Shown: piece by piece, positions 32,452 through 39,577 of the stretch | Layout of the letters: the number at the start of each line of letters is the position of its first letter | Numbering within the stretch: the stretch's first letter is position 1 | Source: JBOFHT01 sp051649785 | GTDB taxonomy: Archaea; Methanobacteriota; Methanobacteria; Methanobacteriales; Methanobacteriaceae | Assembly (NCBI GenBank): GCA_051649785.1 | Contig: JBOFHT010000016.1 | Location: 1-39,577 of the forward strand | Length of the DNA: 39,577 nt | Direction: 5' to 3' | Notes under the pieces: model-generated | The model's database searches: none | What the model saw: the letters and a program-made list of their open reading frames with translations, nothing else | What the model was told of the DNA's origin: nothing | Made by a program: the position numbers and the translations under genes

Positions 32452-33058
32452 CTTTTATAATATTTTTAGTAGTTTAACTTATTAATTAACAATTCACTTT
32501 AACAATTCATTTGCAAATAATTTAAAATTTATTTCTTATTATCTCATTAATATCCTATTAATTTAAACTATTATCCCCTAACTTATCTCATTAATCTAAT
32601 TTACTTTCTAATTTAATTCATTTTCATTATTTTCCCTTATTGTTTTTTTAAATTCATTAAAGACATTTTAAATAAAATCCATAAAATTATTTCATAAACT
32701 TATATCCTAACCTAATATATTTTACATCCTCACATATTCAACAATAAGGTTTTCTCATTAAATTTTGCAATATTAATATTTTATTTTTATATATTCCTAA
32801 TAGTTAATTATTAATAATAGGAAGAACTTAATTAATATAGATTTATAAATTTTATATTGGAACACATAGTAACAAAATATAATAAAACAATACTTAAAGA
32901 ATAATTTATTATTAAAAAATAATTTATTAAAATTAATATTAGAACTGGTAATAAAAATGGTAATAAAATATTTCTTATTATGATTATTATTAGATTTTTT
33001 TTATTGTGAATTATCTTTTTACTTTATTAAAATTATAAACTTCTCTAATAGGAAGGAG
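32452..33058. other. AT-rich intergenic region
   Basis: About 600 bp without a gene. It has T/C-rich stretches after pheA (32560-32660), a near-tandem TGGTAATAAAA pair (32946-32968), and AGGAG at 33054-33058 belonging to the next gene. No structured RNA is evident. Confidence 0.4.
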
Positions 33059-33649
33059 TTGGTTAAAATTAGTCAAGACAAACAAGAACTTTTAAGAATA
33101 CTAAAAGAGCTTGAAAAAGACTTTGAAGGGGGTAAAATCTCTGAAAAGAATTACAAGCTTTTATCAAAACAGTATATATCTAAGTTGGAAAATTTAGATG
33201 CTGCAAATAGAATAAAAAATATGATGGGGCAAGATGACGAGGAATCTTTTAGAAAAGAGAGGATGGCTCGTAATATGGCTCAAAGAAATAAGCAAGAAAA
33301 AGAAGACCTTATAAATAAATATGTTTCAAACCCCCGAAATAAAGGAAAATCTTCTTCAAGTAATAGAAATCAGTATTTGCTAATTGGAGGTATATTTCTT
33401 TTAGCGGCTGCAGTTTTAGGTGTATTTTTTGCTTTAGGAAGTTTAGGATCTATAACTGATAGCTTAGCAACTGTCACGGTTGATGAATCTGCTTTTCCTC
33501 CTGAAGGTATAAATCTAACTAATGATACTAAAAATACTACTAAAAACACTAATTCTGACAATGGTAGTAAAAAAAATTCAACACCTACTCCTGATCCTGA
33601 TCCTACACCCGAACCAGATCCTGAACCTCCAGTAAATGGTTCAGGGTGA
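33059..33649 (+). CDS. Single-span membrane protein with coiled-coil and Pro/Asp-rich tail
   Basis: 196 residues of unknown function. Residues 1-90 are charged and helical (ELLRILKELEKDFEGGKISE), resembling SHOCT-like or coiled-coil regulatory segments. Residues about 106-128 are one membrane helix (YLLIGGIFLLAAAVLGVFFA). The outside part is Asn/Thr-rich and ends in a PTPDPDPTPEPDPEPP repeat, a cell-wall-spanning type of tail. The start is unclear: AGGAG (33054-33058) directly abuts the TTG at 33059, and no ATG or GTG occurs in frame until about residue 54. A rare start such as ATT 33068 would have normal spacing. Confidence 0.65.
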   Translation: MVKISQDKQELLRILKELEKDFEGGKISEKNYKLLSKQYISKLENLDAANRIKNMMGQDDEESFRKERMARNMAQRNKQEKEDLINKYVSNPRNKGKSSSSNRNQYLLIGGIFLLAAAVLGVFFALGSLGSITDSLATVTVDESAFPPEGINLTNDTKNTTKNTNSDNGSKKNSTPTPDPDPTPEPDPEPPVNGSG

Positions 33650-33723
33650 ATTATTTAAGCTTCGATTTAACTTTTTTAGCTTTTCAGTAATTAAATATTA
33701 TTAATGAATTATTAGGTGATTTA

Positions 33724-34251
33724 ATGAAAAAATATGTTTTAGGCTTATTATTGATTATTGCAGTGGTTTTTGTTTCTGGGTGTATTGGTTCTTCAAATGA
33801 TACTGCAGGTACAGTAGAACAAGGTGGAGTATCTTTAAATATTCCTGCAAACTGGTCAAAAGCTAGTTCTCAAAGTTCAGATGTCCTTATAGCTGTTGCA
33901 GATAATAAATCAGTTGGTGCAAATGGTATTGCAGACATAAGTGTAATTGTTCAAAAGAAAGAAGCTAATGGTTCTTTAAAAGATATTTATAACAACACTT
34001 ATGCTACATTTCTTAAAAATTCTTCATATAAAATGGTTTCAGAAGGAAATGCAAGTTTAGGTGAACATCCTGCAATGGAAGCCATTTATACAGTTGATAG
34101 TGCTAATGGTACCATACAACACAGAGCTATTTGGATTGCTGTAAATGGCAACATTTATGTTATATTGTGTACAGCTCCACAATCTAAATTTGAAGCTGAG
34201 TCAAATAACTTTGATTTTATTGTAAATAGCTTTAAATTAACAAGTAAATAA
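33724..34251 (+). CDS. Lipoprotein with PsbP/DcrB-like domain
   Basis: 175 residues. The N-terminus KKYVLGLLLIIAVVFVSGC is a lipoprotein signal with lipobox VSGC, so Cys20 is the probable lipid anchor. The mature part (VSLNIPANWSKASSQSSDVL ... NIYVILCTAPQSKFEAESNN, FDFIVNSFKL) follows the pattern of PsbP/DcrB-like surface domains: a 'P-x-x-W' start and a final 'F..I..SFK' helix. It is probably exposed at the outer face of the membrane. AGGTGAT precedes the ATG. It is 74 bp downstream of the Pro-rich membrane protein on the same strand, so the two may work together at the surface. Confidence 0.75.
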   Translation: MKKYVLGLLLIIAVVFVSGCIGSSNDTAGTVEQGGVSLNIPANWSKASSQSSDVLIAVADNKSVGANGIADISVIVQKKEANGSLKDIYNNTYATFLKNSSYKMVSEGNASLGEHPAMEAIYTVDSANGTIQHRAIWIAVNGNIYVILCTAPQSKFEAESNNFDFIVNSFKLTSK

Positions 34252-34523
34252 TTAACAAATAGGTAGATAATTAAAAAATAGTTTAATAAAATAGTTTAAT
34301 AGCTAAATAACCAACAATTAATGTATCATAGATAACCAGTAATTAACTAATAATTAATTAAATAATTAAATAACTGGCATTTAATTACTAATTTAGCTAT
34401 AAACTAAAATTTTTATTTTATTTATATTTCTATTATCCATATTTTCTTTAAATACATATTTTGAATTATTTTTCTTAAATTTTATTAGGTATATGATTTT
34501 TTTATTAATTGCTCGTGATTTTT
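34252..34523. other. AT-rich spacer
   Basis: This spacer has repeated TTAATTA words and T-rich sequence before coaBC. GTGAT at 34515-34519 is the coaBC ribosome-binding site. No other feature is supported. Confidence 0.35.
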
Positions 34524-35690
34524 ATGGATATAATTTTATGTGTAACTGGCAGTATAGCTGCAACCGAATGTATAAAGTTAGTTAGGGAACTTAGGCGTAA
34601 AGGAGCTAATGTAAAATGTTTTATGAGTGAAGATGCGTGTAATATTATACATCCCAATGCTATGGAATTTGCAACAGGTAAAGATGTAGTAACTAAACTA
34701 ACTGGTAAAATTGAGCATGTGAAGTACTCTCAAGCAGACTTAATACTTGTTGCCCCTGCTACAGCTAATATTATAAGTAAATTCAACTATAAAATTGCTG
34801 ATAACCCTATAAGTTCTCTTTTAATTACAGCTTATGGTCACAATACTCCTATTCTTTTTGTACCTTCAATGCATGATTCTATGTATAAGTCTGTAGTAGA
34901 TAATATTGATAATATCAAAAATAATGGGATAAATTTTTTAAAACCTAGAATGGAAGAAGGAAAAGCTAAATTTCCAAATATTAATGATATTGTTTTAAAT
35001 TCATTTAGGGAAATTAATTTATCTAAATCTAATAGCAAATTCCTGAATAAAAAAGTTTTAATAAGCTTAGGTGGAACTTATGAAGCTATTGATCCTATAC
35101 GGGGAATTTCTAATAAAAGTTCAGGTAAAATGGGTCTTGAACTAGCTAAAAAAGCTTATATATTAGGGTTTGATTTAACAATTATTGCTGGTAAGACCGA
35201 TGTTAACATTCCTAAAGATTTTAATACAATCTATGTAGAATCTAGTGAAGAAATGAATATTAAAACTAAGGAACTAGCTAAAATTCATGATATTTTTATA
35301 GCTACTGCTGCAGTATCTGATTTTGCACCTGTTAATAGTTATGGTTCTAAAATTGACTCTTCCATTGATTTATCATTAGAATTTAGACCAACAACAAAAA
35401 TAATAAAAGAAATAAAAAATATTAACCCTAATTTATTCTTAGTTGGATTTAAAGCAGAATATAATATTAGCAATGATGAAATGATTGACTCAGCTAAAAA
35501 ACAGATTGTTAATGCAGGATCTGATTTAGTTGTAGTTAATGATGTGGCAAATAAAGGATGTGGATTTGGATCAGACACTAATCAAGTTATTTTAGTTGAT
35601 GAAAGTATTGAAAAAGTCCCTTTATCTTCAAAAGAAGAAATTGCAAGTAAAGTATGGGATAAAATTATTGAAAATCTAAACTTAATTTAA
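34524..35690 (+). CDS. coaBC: Bifunctional phosphopantothenoylcysteine decarboxylase/synthetase
   Basis: Two steps of coenzyme A synthesis: CTP- or ATP-dependent joining of cysteine to 4'-phosphopantothenate, then FMN-dependent decarboxylation. Start ATG 34524, four bases after GTGAT; a TTG at 34509 is in frame but less likely. The protein has 388 residues. The N-terminal flavoprotein domain shows CVTGSIAATE, HVKYSQADLILVAPATANII and the substrate loop VPSMHDSMY. The C-terminal synthetase domain starts near 175 with LISLGGTYEAIDPIRGISN, then KSSGKMGLELAK, IATAAVSDFAP and VVNDVANKGCGFGSD, where the Asn-Asp and the following Lys are family hallmarks. Confidence 0.95.
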   Translation: MDIILCVTGSIAATECIKLVRELRRKGANVKCFMSEDACNIIHPNAMEFATGKDVVTKLTGKIEHVKYSQADLILVAPATANIISKFNYKIADNPISSLLITAYGHNTPILFVPSMHDSMYKSVVDNIDNIKNNGINFLKPRMEEGKAKFPNINDIVLNSFREINLSKSNSKFLNKKVLISLGGTYEAIDPIRGISNKSSGKMGLELAKKAYILGFDLTIIAGKTDVNIPKDFNTIYVESSEEMNIKTKELAKIHDIFIATAAVSDFAPVNSYGSKIDSSIDLSLEFRPTTKIIKEIKNINPNLFLVGFKAEYNISNDEMIDSAKKQIVNAGSDLVVVNDVANKGCGFGSDTNQVILVDESIEKVPLSSKEEIASKVWDKIIENLNLI

Positions 35691-36547
35691 TTTACTTAAT
35701 TTAATAATATAATTTAAATATTTTTTTACTTGAAGATTAGTTTATTCATAAATTTTATTTTTACTTATTTTACTTATTTTCTTTATTTTCTTTTTTGTAT
35801 TACTTATTTTTTATTCATACTTATTAATAATTTTTTATAAAGTTAATATTTGCTAGGGTGGATAACATATAAAGACGTTAATAGGTTATTATTATTTTAT
35901 TTTTATATTAAATTAATATTAACATATACTAATATCTAATAAAGAATTATAGTCCCTATAATTACTTTTTAACTATAAAAATTAAAGAAAAAACATAAAT
36001 AAATTAATACTTTTTGACTATTTTTTAGATTTTTATTTAGCAGGTGAAAAATTAGCTATTTTTAATATTATAGGAGTTTATCTATAATTTAACATTAAAA
36101 AAATATTTAAAAAGAGTTATTTATAAAAATAGTCCGATACCTCTAGGATTTAGAGTGTGTGGAGTAATTATGAGCGTGAAATCACCTAGAGGTAAAAGCT
36201 ATGAACTATTTTACTATATTACATTAGCAGTTATACTATGAATTTTATACTATATAAAGCTTTCATTAGTAATACTTTTATCACAATTCTAATTTTTTAA
36301 TTTTTTTCTTATTATTCCTATTATTCATTACCATAAACTACTTTCTTTTAATTGGTGAACAATAGTCTATATTATATATTTTAAATTAATTTTTGCCAAT
36401 GAATTTTATATATCCTTCATAAAAACATTTATTATCAAAAATAAAATTAGCTATTTTTTTATTAAAATAATAATTAAACTAATAAGTTAAAATAATATAA
36501 ACTAATAAGTCCCTACATACTTTTTAGGTATTTTTAATGCTAATTCA
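35691..36547. other. Convergent intergenic region holding a candidate RNA
   Basis: About 850 bp between coaBC (plus) and flpA (minus). It is T-rich at 35691-35830 (coaBC termination), then AT-rich, with one compact GC-richer island at 36126-36212 that I list as a candidate structured RNA. The rest holds nothing I can support. Confidence 0.55.
36126..36212. ncRNA. Candidate structured RNA between coaBC and flpA
   Basis: An 87-nt island. The outer helix is AAAATAGT (36126-36133) with ACTATTTT (36205-36212). The inner perfect helix is ACCTCTAGG (36139-36147) with CCTAGAGGT (36185-36193), extended by ATTT (36148-36151) with AAAT (36179-36182) across a 2-nt CA bulge. The apical loop (36152-36178) is GA/GT-rich, containing GAGTGTGTGG and ATGAGCGTG. 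The island is clearly richer in G+C than its surroundings. TATA-like sequences lie to its left (AAATATTTAAAAAG, 36101-36114; TTTATAAAA, 36120-36128), favouring plus-strand transcription; the strand is not certain. It is not a tRNA, and I see no C/D box pair. Confidence 0.5.
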
Positions 36548-37237
36548 TTAGAATGACTTTTTAAGAACTAAGCAAAGATGGTCCTTTTCATAAGGTTCTA
36601 GTTTTACTCTTTCTACAACACTCATACCCCAAGAAACTAGCTTTTTTTCTTCTTCTTTAAATATTTTTTTAGGTCTCTGACTTACATCAATACTTCTTGC
36701 CTTAATCATAAAAATAGCTAAACCATTATCCTTTAAAAATAAATCAATGTTATCCATAATGATTTCACTTTGATTGGGTTGGGCAACATCTGAGTAAATT
36801 AAGTCAACTTTTTCAATCATATCTAAATATTTTTTTGGTTTTGAAGCATCTGCTAAAATAGGTGCGATATTAGACCTATTCTCACATAATCTAGCTAGTT
36901 CTCTCATCATTCTTGGTGAAAATTCCACAGCGTATATTAAACCATTAATTAAAATGTCTGAAATGTGAGAAACGGTTGTTCCAGAGGATGCTCCTAGATA
37001 AAGTACTTTAAATTTAATATTATCTTCATTGCTATAATTTTGATTAGATAAATTATCTAATTCACTTAAATTAAGCCCATTTAATATTCCTGCACCTAGC
37101 TTAGATCTTCGAGGGTCCCAAATTCTATATTCTTCTCCTTCATCTTCTATAAGTGTTTCATTATAAACTTTTATTCCAGGGTTAGTATTTTTAGTAGCTA
37201 TTTTATTATCAAAACTAAATATTCCTTTACTTATCAT
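36548..37237 (-). CDS. flpA: Fibrillarin-like rRNA/tRNA 2'-O-methyltransferase
   Basis: The methyltransferase of archaeal C/D box RNPs; it uses SAM to methylate ribose on rRNA and tRNA at sites set by guide RNAs. 229 residues. The motif YRIWDPRRSKLGAGILNG is the fibrillarin N-terminal signature. VLYLGASSGTTVSHISDI (about 78-95) is the SAM-binding loop; AVEFSPRMMRELARLCENR, IYSDVAQPNQ and FMIKARSIDVSQRPKKIF hold the remaining active-site Lys and Asp residues. An Asn/Ser-rich stretch (LSNQNYSNEDN, about 63-73) lengthens the loop before the first core strand. It lies 54 bp downstream of nop5, as is common for this pair. Confidence 0.96.
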   Translation of the reverse strand: MISKGIFSFDNKIATKNTNPGIKVYNETLIEDEGEEYRIWDPRRSKLGAGILNGLNLSELDNLSNQNYSNEDNIKFKVLYLGASSGTTVSHISDILINGLIYAVEFSPRMMRELARLCENRSNIAPILADASKPKKYLDMIEKVDLIYSDVAQPNQSEIIMDNIDLFLKDNGLAIFMIKARSIDVSQRPKKIFKEEEKKLVSWGMSVVERVKLEPYEKDHLCLVLKKSF

Positions 37238-37291
37238 TTTATCACATTCTAATATATTATATCTTTATAAAAAATTCAAAAATATTGTTAT

Positions 37292-38713
37292 TCACCATTT
37301 TTTGGAATGTTTTAATGAATTTTTCATATATTTCTCTGATTTTCTATTTTTTTTATTTTTCTTACCTTCAAATTTTTTACCTTTCTTAGAATTTTTTCCT
37401 GTATTAGGGGAATTTGATTTAGATTTACTTGGTCTTTTTGGAAATGGATTTTCTTTTTTTATTTTTTCTACTTTATTTAAAAACTCTTCTTTCAAGGTTT
37501 CATCCACTTTAGCCACACCTTCTCCAAAATAATCTTTTTTAATAGCTAATGATATTTTTAAACCAAGTAGTCTAGATATTTTTCCACGTACCCACCATTT
37601 TGAAGCTCTAATTTCTGGATGTTGGTATATTAAACCGTGTTTTGGTGGATTTTCTCCAGTTTTTAAATGTCTAAATAATGCTTTTTCTGCCCCCATTATT
37701 TGTATTGTACTGGCAGGATACATAGCTAACTTTTTAATACTTCCAGTATGTGCTATTAATTTTGCACCTAATGATGCTCCTCCAATATTTTTTAGGTTTG
37801 GAGCTATTTTATCCATTTTAACTTCAATATATTTTTCTATTGATTTTCGTGACTTTTGAAGATTTTGTATAGATTTTCCAAATTCCATTAATATTTCCAA
37901 GTCTTCTTTAGCTATATCTGCACCATGACTTTTATTAATTTCAATTCCATAGCTAGTAAATCCTTTTTCAATTAACTCATCTCTATTCCCTATATCTGAT
38001 ATAGAATTAATATATGCTTCATTATTTCGAAGTATGTCCATTTCAGGGAAGTATATTGCATACCATTCTCGTATTCTTTCAACTAATTTAGAAACAGATT
38101 CATCAATTTCGGCTAATGAATTAATTGCTTGTATCATCAGCTTATCTTCTTCTGAAGCGGACTCTTTCATTTCTAAAATAGCTATTTCAGTATATGTATT
38201 AATAATAATTTCTCTAAACTCTTCATAGTCTTTAATAAATCCAATTTCCAATAGCATAGTTTCTAAATTTTCCCTAACATAATTGCCAGTACTGGTTATT
38301 GGATCAACATTAATTGTAGTCGTAGAATTATTTATACTTTCTATTTCAGTATTTTTAGTGTAAATAGATAACCTTTTACTGGTTTCAACAACTATATCTA
38401 GCTCACTAGATCTAGAATATTTATCTATTACTCTAATAATGATATTAAGTTCTTTTTCTGTTATTCTATTATTAATAGACTTATCTTCAATAAATTCAGT
38501 AGCTATACTGCCTTTATTAAATAATTCTTTATCAATAATTTCATAGACAGTGTTGTTATCTGCATTACTATTATTACTCCTATTACTATTACTCTCACTA
38601 TCTTCAAAACCATCATTATTTTCATAATCACATTTATTTTTATTTTTATTTTTATTTTTTGTGTTTGTGATTGCAATATAACCTGCTATTGTCCGTATTA
38701 TGTAAATTTTCAT
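37292..38713 (-). CDS. nop5: Nop5 (Nop56/58) core protein of C/D box RNPs
   Basis: Scaffold that joins L7Ae-bound guide RNA to fibrillarin. 473 residues. The N-terminal domain binds fibrillarin and is followed by a coiled coil (about 195-300). The Nop domain includes IGGASLGAKLIAHTGSIKKL and AMYPASTIQIMGAEKALFRH, and the RNA-contacting GLIYQHPEIRASKWWVRGKI. Near its start (residues about 18-55) the domain is split by an Asn/Lys/Ser-rich insert. Its first part is an alternating Lys-Asn run coded by ATTTTT hexamers (38636-38660, plus-strand view). The C-terminal 60 residues are a Lys-rich tail, normal for the family. It precedes flpA in the same transcript. Confidence 0.95.
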   Translation of the reverse strand: MKIYIIRTIAGYIAITNTKNKNKNKNKCDYENNDGFEDSESNSNRSNNSNADNNTVYEIIDKELFNKGSIATEFIEDKSINNRITEKELNIIIRVIDKYSRSSELDIVVETSKRLSIYTKNTEIESINNSTTTINVDPITSTGNYVRENLETMLLEIGFIKDYEEFREIIINTYTEIAILEMKESASEEDKLMIQAINSLAEIDESVSKLVERIREWYAIYFPEMDILRNNEAYINSISDIGNRDELIEKGFTSYGIEINKSHGADIAKEDLEILMEFGKSIQNLQKSRKSIEKYIEVKMDKIAPNLKNIGGASLGAKLIAHTGSIKKLAMYPASTIQIMGAEKALFRHLKTGENPPKHGLIYQHPEIRASKWWVRGKISRLLGLKISLAIKKDYFGEGVAKVDETLKEEFLNKVEKIKKENPFPKRPSKSKSNSPNTGKNSKKGKKFEGKKNKKNRKSEKYMKNSLKHSKKW

Positions 38714-39229
38714 AGTTTCTCATTTGTTTTTAATATTTATAATAATTTTGCTTTTAATTTTTTAATTAATTCATCAATCCTTTCATTTTTTTTATTTTTT
38801 TATTTTTTAACAAGCAATATAATTTATTATTGTATAATAAATCAATCAACTCTACCAATTTAAGCAATTAAATGGCTTTACAGAAACCCTTTTTTATTTT
38901 TTTTAGTTTAATTGATATCATATTTTTAGTAAATTATTTGTTGTTAGATGATAACTAATAGTTTTAAATTTAATATTAACAATTAGGAATAGTTATATAA
39001 CATTGCAATCAAATTAGTAAATGGTGTTAAAATTCTATAACATATATATAATTATATGTTGTTTTTTTTCATCAAATAAGTATATGTTTAGTTGATTGTA
39101 AAAGTCACTATAAAATATCTTTAAGATAACCTCAAAATCAATCCTAAATATATTTTTATAATAATTAATAATTGATTTATATAAAAACTCTAAATTATTT
39201 TAACTGATTATAAAGAGGAGGTGAAAAAC
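38714..39229 (+). promoter_or_regulatory. Divergent region and adhesin promoter
   Basis: This 516-bp spacer is upstream of nop5 and of the adhesin-like gene. TTTATATAA (39176-39184) is a strong TATA box; it predicts a start near 39207 and a short leader ending in GAGGAGGTGA (39216-39225). An inverted repeat AACATATA/TATATGTT (39039-39046, 39053-39060) lies further up and is followed by a run of eight T. Confidence 0.55.
39039..39069 (+). promoter_or_regulatory. Inverted repeat with T-run upstream of the adhesin gene
   Basis: AACATATA - TATAAT - TATATGTT, an 8-bp perfect stem, then G and eight T (39062-39069). It could be an intrinsic terminator for a short upstream transcript, or an operator about 115 bp before the adhesin TATA box. 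The alternation of A and T makes chance more likely than usual. Confidence 0.3.
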
Positions 39230-39577
39230 GTGACAAATAAAAATTTAAAGATTAATACGCTTTTTATTGTGCTTTTTTTTGTTTTAATAGCATTACTTTC
39301 AATTAGTAGTGTTAGTGCAGCTGTTACTACTAATAGTCAAGATAATATTTCCATTGATGATGGAACTACTATTAGTACTGGTTTAGCTAATATAACTAAT
39401 GGTACTATTTATCTTAATGATAATAAGTACAATGTTTTAGGTAATGTTAATTTAACTTTATCTAGTCGTAATCTAACTATTATTGGTAATAATTCAACTG
39501 TTATTAATGGATCTAATGTTAATTGGATTTTTGATATAGGAGGTGGTAGTTTAACACTTATTAACCTAACAATTACA
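39230..39577 (+). CDS. Adhesin-like secreted protein, N-terminal part (runs off the window)
   Basis: GTG 39230 follows a consensus GAGGAGGTGA (39216-39225) with four bases between. The visible 116 residues start with a signal peptide (MTNKNLKINTLFIVLFFVLI ... ALLSISSVSAAV). Then comes Thr/Asn/Ser-rich sequence with a parallel beta-helix rhythm: GTIYLNDNKYNVLGNVNLTL, LTIIGNNSTVINGSNVNWIF, and GGGSLTLINLTI. This is the start of the large adhesin-like or pectin-lyase-fold surface proteins abundant in Methanobrevibacter, which commonly run to thousands of residues. N-glycosylation motifs (NxS/T) are frequent. The gene continues beyond base 39577, so length and anchor are unknown. Confidence 0.85.
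   Translation, partial: MTNKNLKINTLFIVLFFVLIALLSISSVSAAVTTNSQDNISIDDGTTISTGLANITNGTIYLNDNKYNVLGNVNLTLSSRNLTIIGNNSTVINGSNVNWIFDIGGGSLTLINLTIT

Noticed and set aside
36126..36212. tRNA gene in the GC-richer island
   Set aside because: There is no T-arm GGTTCAAATC-like sequence, no cloverleaf spacing and no CCA-proximal acceptor pairing; the pairing is one long interrupted hairpin.
37302..37532. Plus-strand Phe-rich open frame
   Set aside because: It is the antisense of the Lys-rich tail of Nop5 (AAA/AAG codons read as TTT/CTT).

Overview
This window is a strongly AT-rich stretch of archaeal chromosome. It almost certainly comes from a hydrogenotrophic methanogen of the Methanobacteriales, most likely a Methanobrevibacter-like lineage. 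The evidence is a complete energy-converting hydrogenase B (Ehb) operon in the ehbA-to-ehbQ order known from Methanothermobacter, fibrillarin next to Nop5, archaeal-type QueD, QueE and CoaBC, AGGTGAT/GGAGG ribosome-binding sites, TTTATATA-type TATA boxes, and the start of a secreted beta-helix adhesin-like protein at the right edge.

Left part (1-9343): the 5' end of a winged-helix regulator (minus); the wreck of a small secreted protein; a small unknown gene and a zinc-ribbon membrane protein (plus); an intergenic region full of inverted repeats; queD and a DUF366-type gene (minus); then a predicted nucleotidyltransferase, homoserine dehydrogenase, a stand-alone Cas4-like nuclease and a small Cys-containing protein (plus). 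Centre (9358-20514, minus): the Ehb operon of 17 genes. The promoter-distal end carries the soluble redox module (polyferredoxin EhbK, ferredoxin EhbL, NiFe small and large subunits EhbM/N), the NuoH-like EhbO, EhbP, and an ACT-domain protein EhbQ. The promoter-proximal end carries Mrp/Nuo-like membrane subunits EhbA-J. From family knowledge, Ehb uses ion-motive force to reduce ferredoxin with H2 for carbon assimilation.

Right part (21102-39577): a DUF457 membrane hydrolase (minus), a ribbon-helix-helix-like protein (plus), an aspartoacylase/succinylglutamate desuccinylase-like deacylase (minus) divergent from argG (plus), a 43-residue zinc-ribbon gene, a membrane-anchored alpha/beta hydrolase, queE, two four-CBS-domain proteins, pheA, a Pro-rich single-span protein, a lipoprotein, coaBC, then flpA and nop5 (minus) and the adhesin start (plus). 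Amino-acid synthesis (hom, argG, pheA), deazaguanine synthesis (queD, queE) and RNA modification (flpA, nop5) are spread through it.

The most interesting non-coding signals are: an 87-nt candidate structured RNA in the gap between coaBC and flpA; a minus-strand hairpin whose two plus-strand mismatches become G-U pairs and which sits at the right distance from a TATA box; a GGTA-N6-TACC palindrome at the argG promoter that matches an NrpR-type operator; three direct repeats before the ribbon-helix-helix-like gene; an 18-bp palindrome before ehbA; and a nested inverted-repeat block at 2246-2474. Asn-rich, simple-repeat-coded inserts occur in several otherwise conserved proteins. No rRNA, tRNA, CRISPR array or intact insertion sequence was seen.
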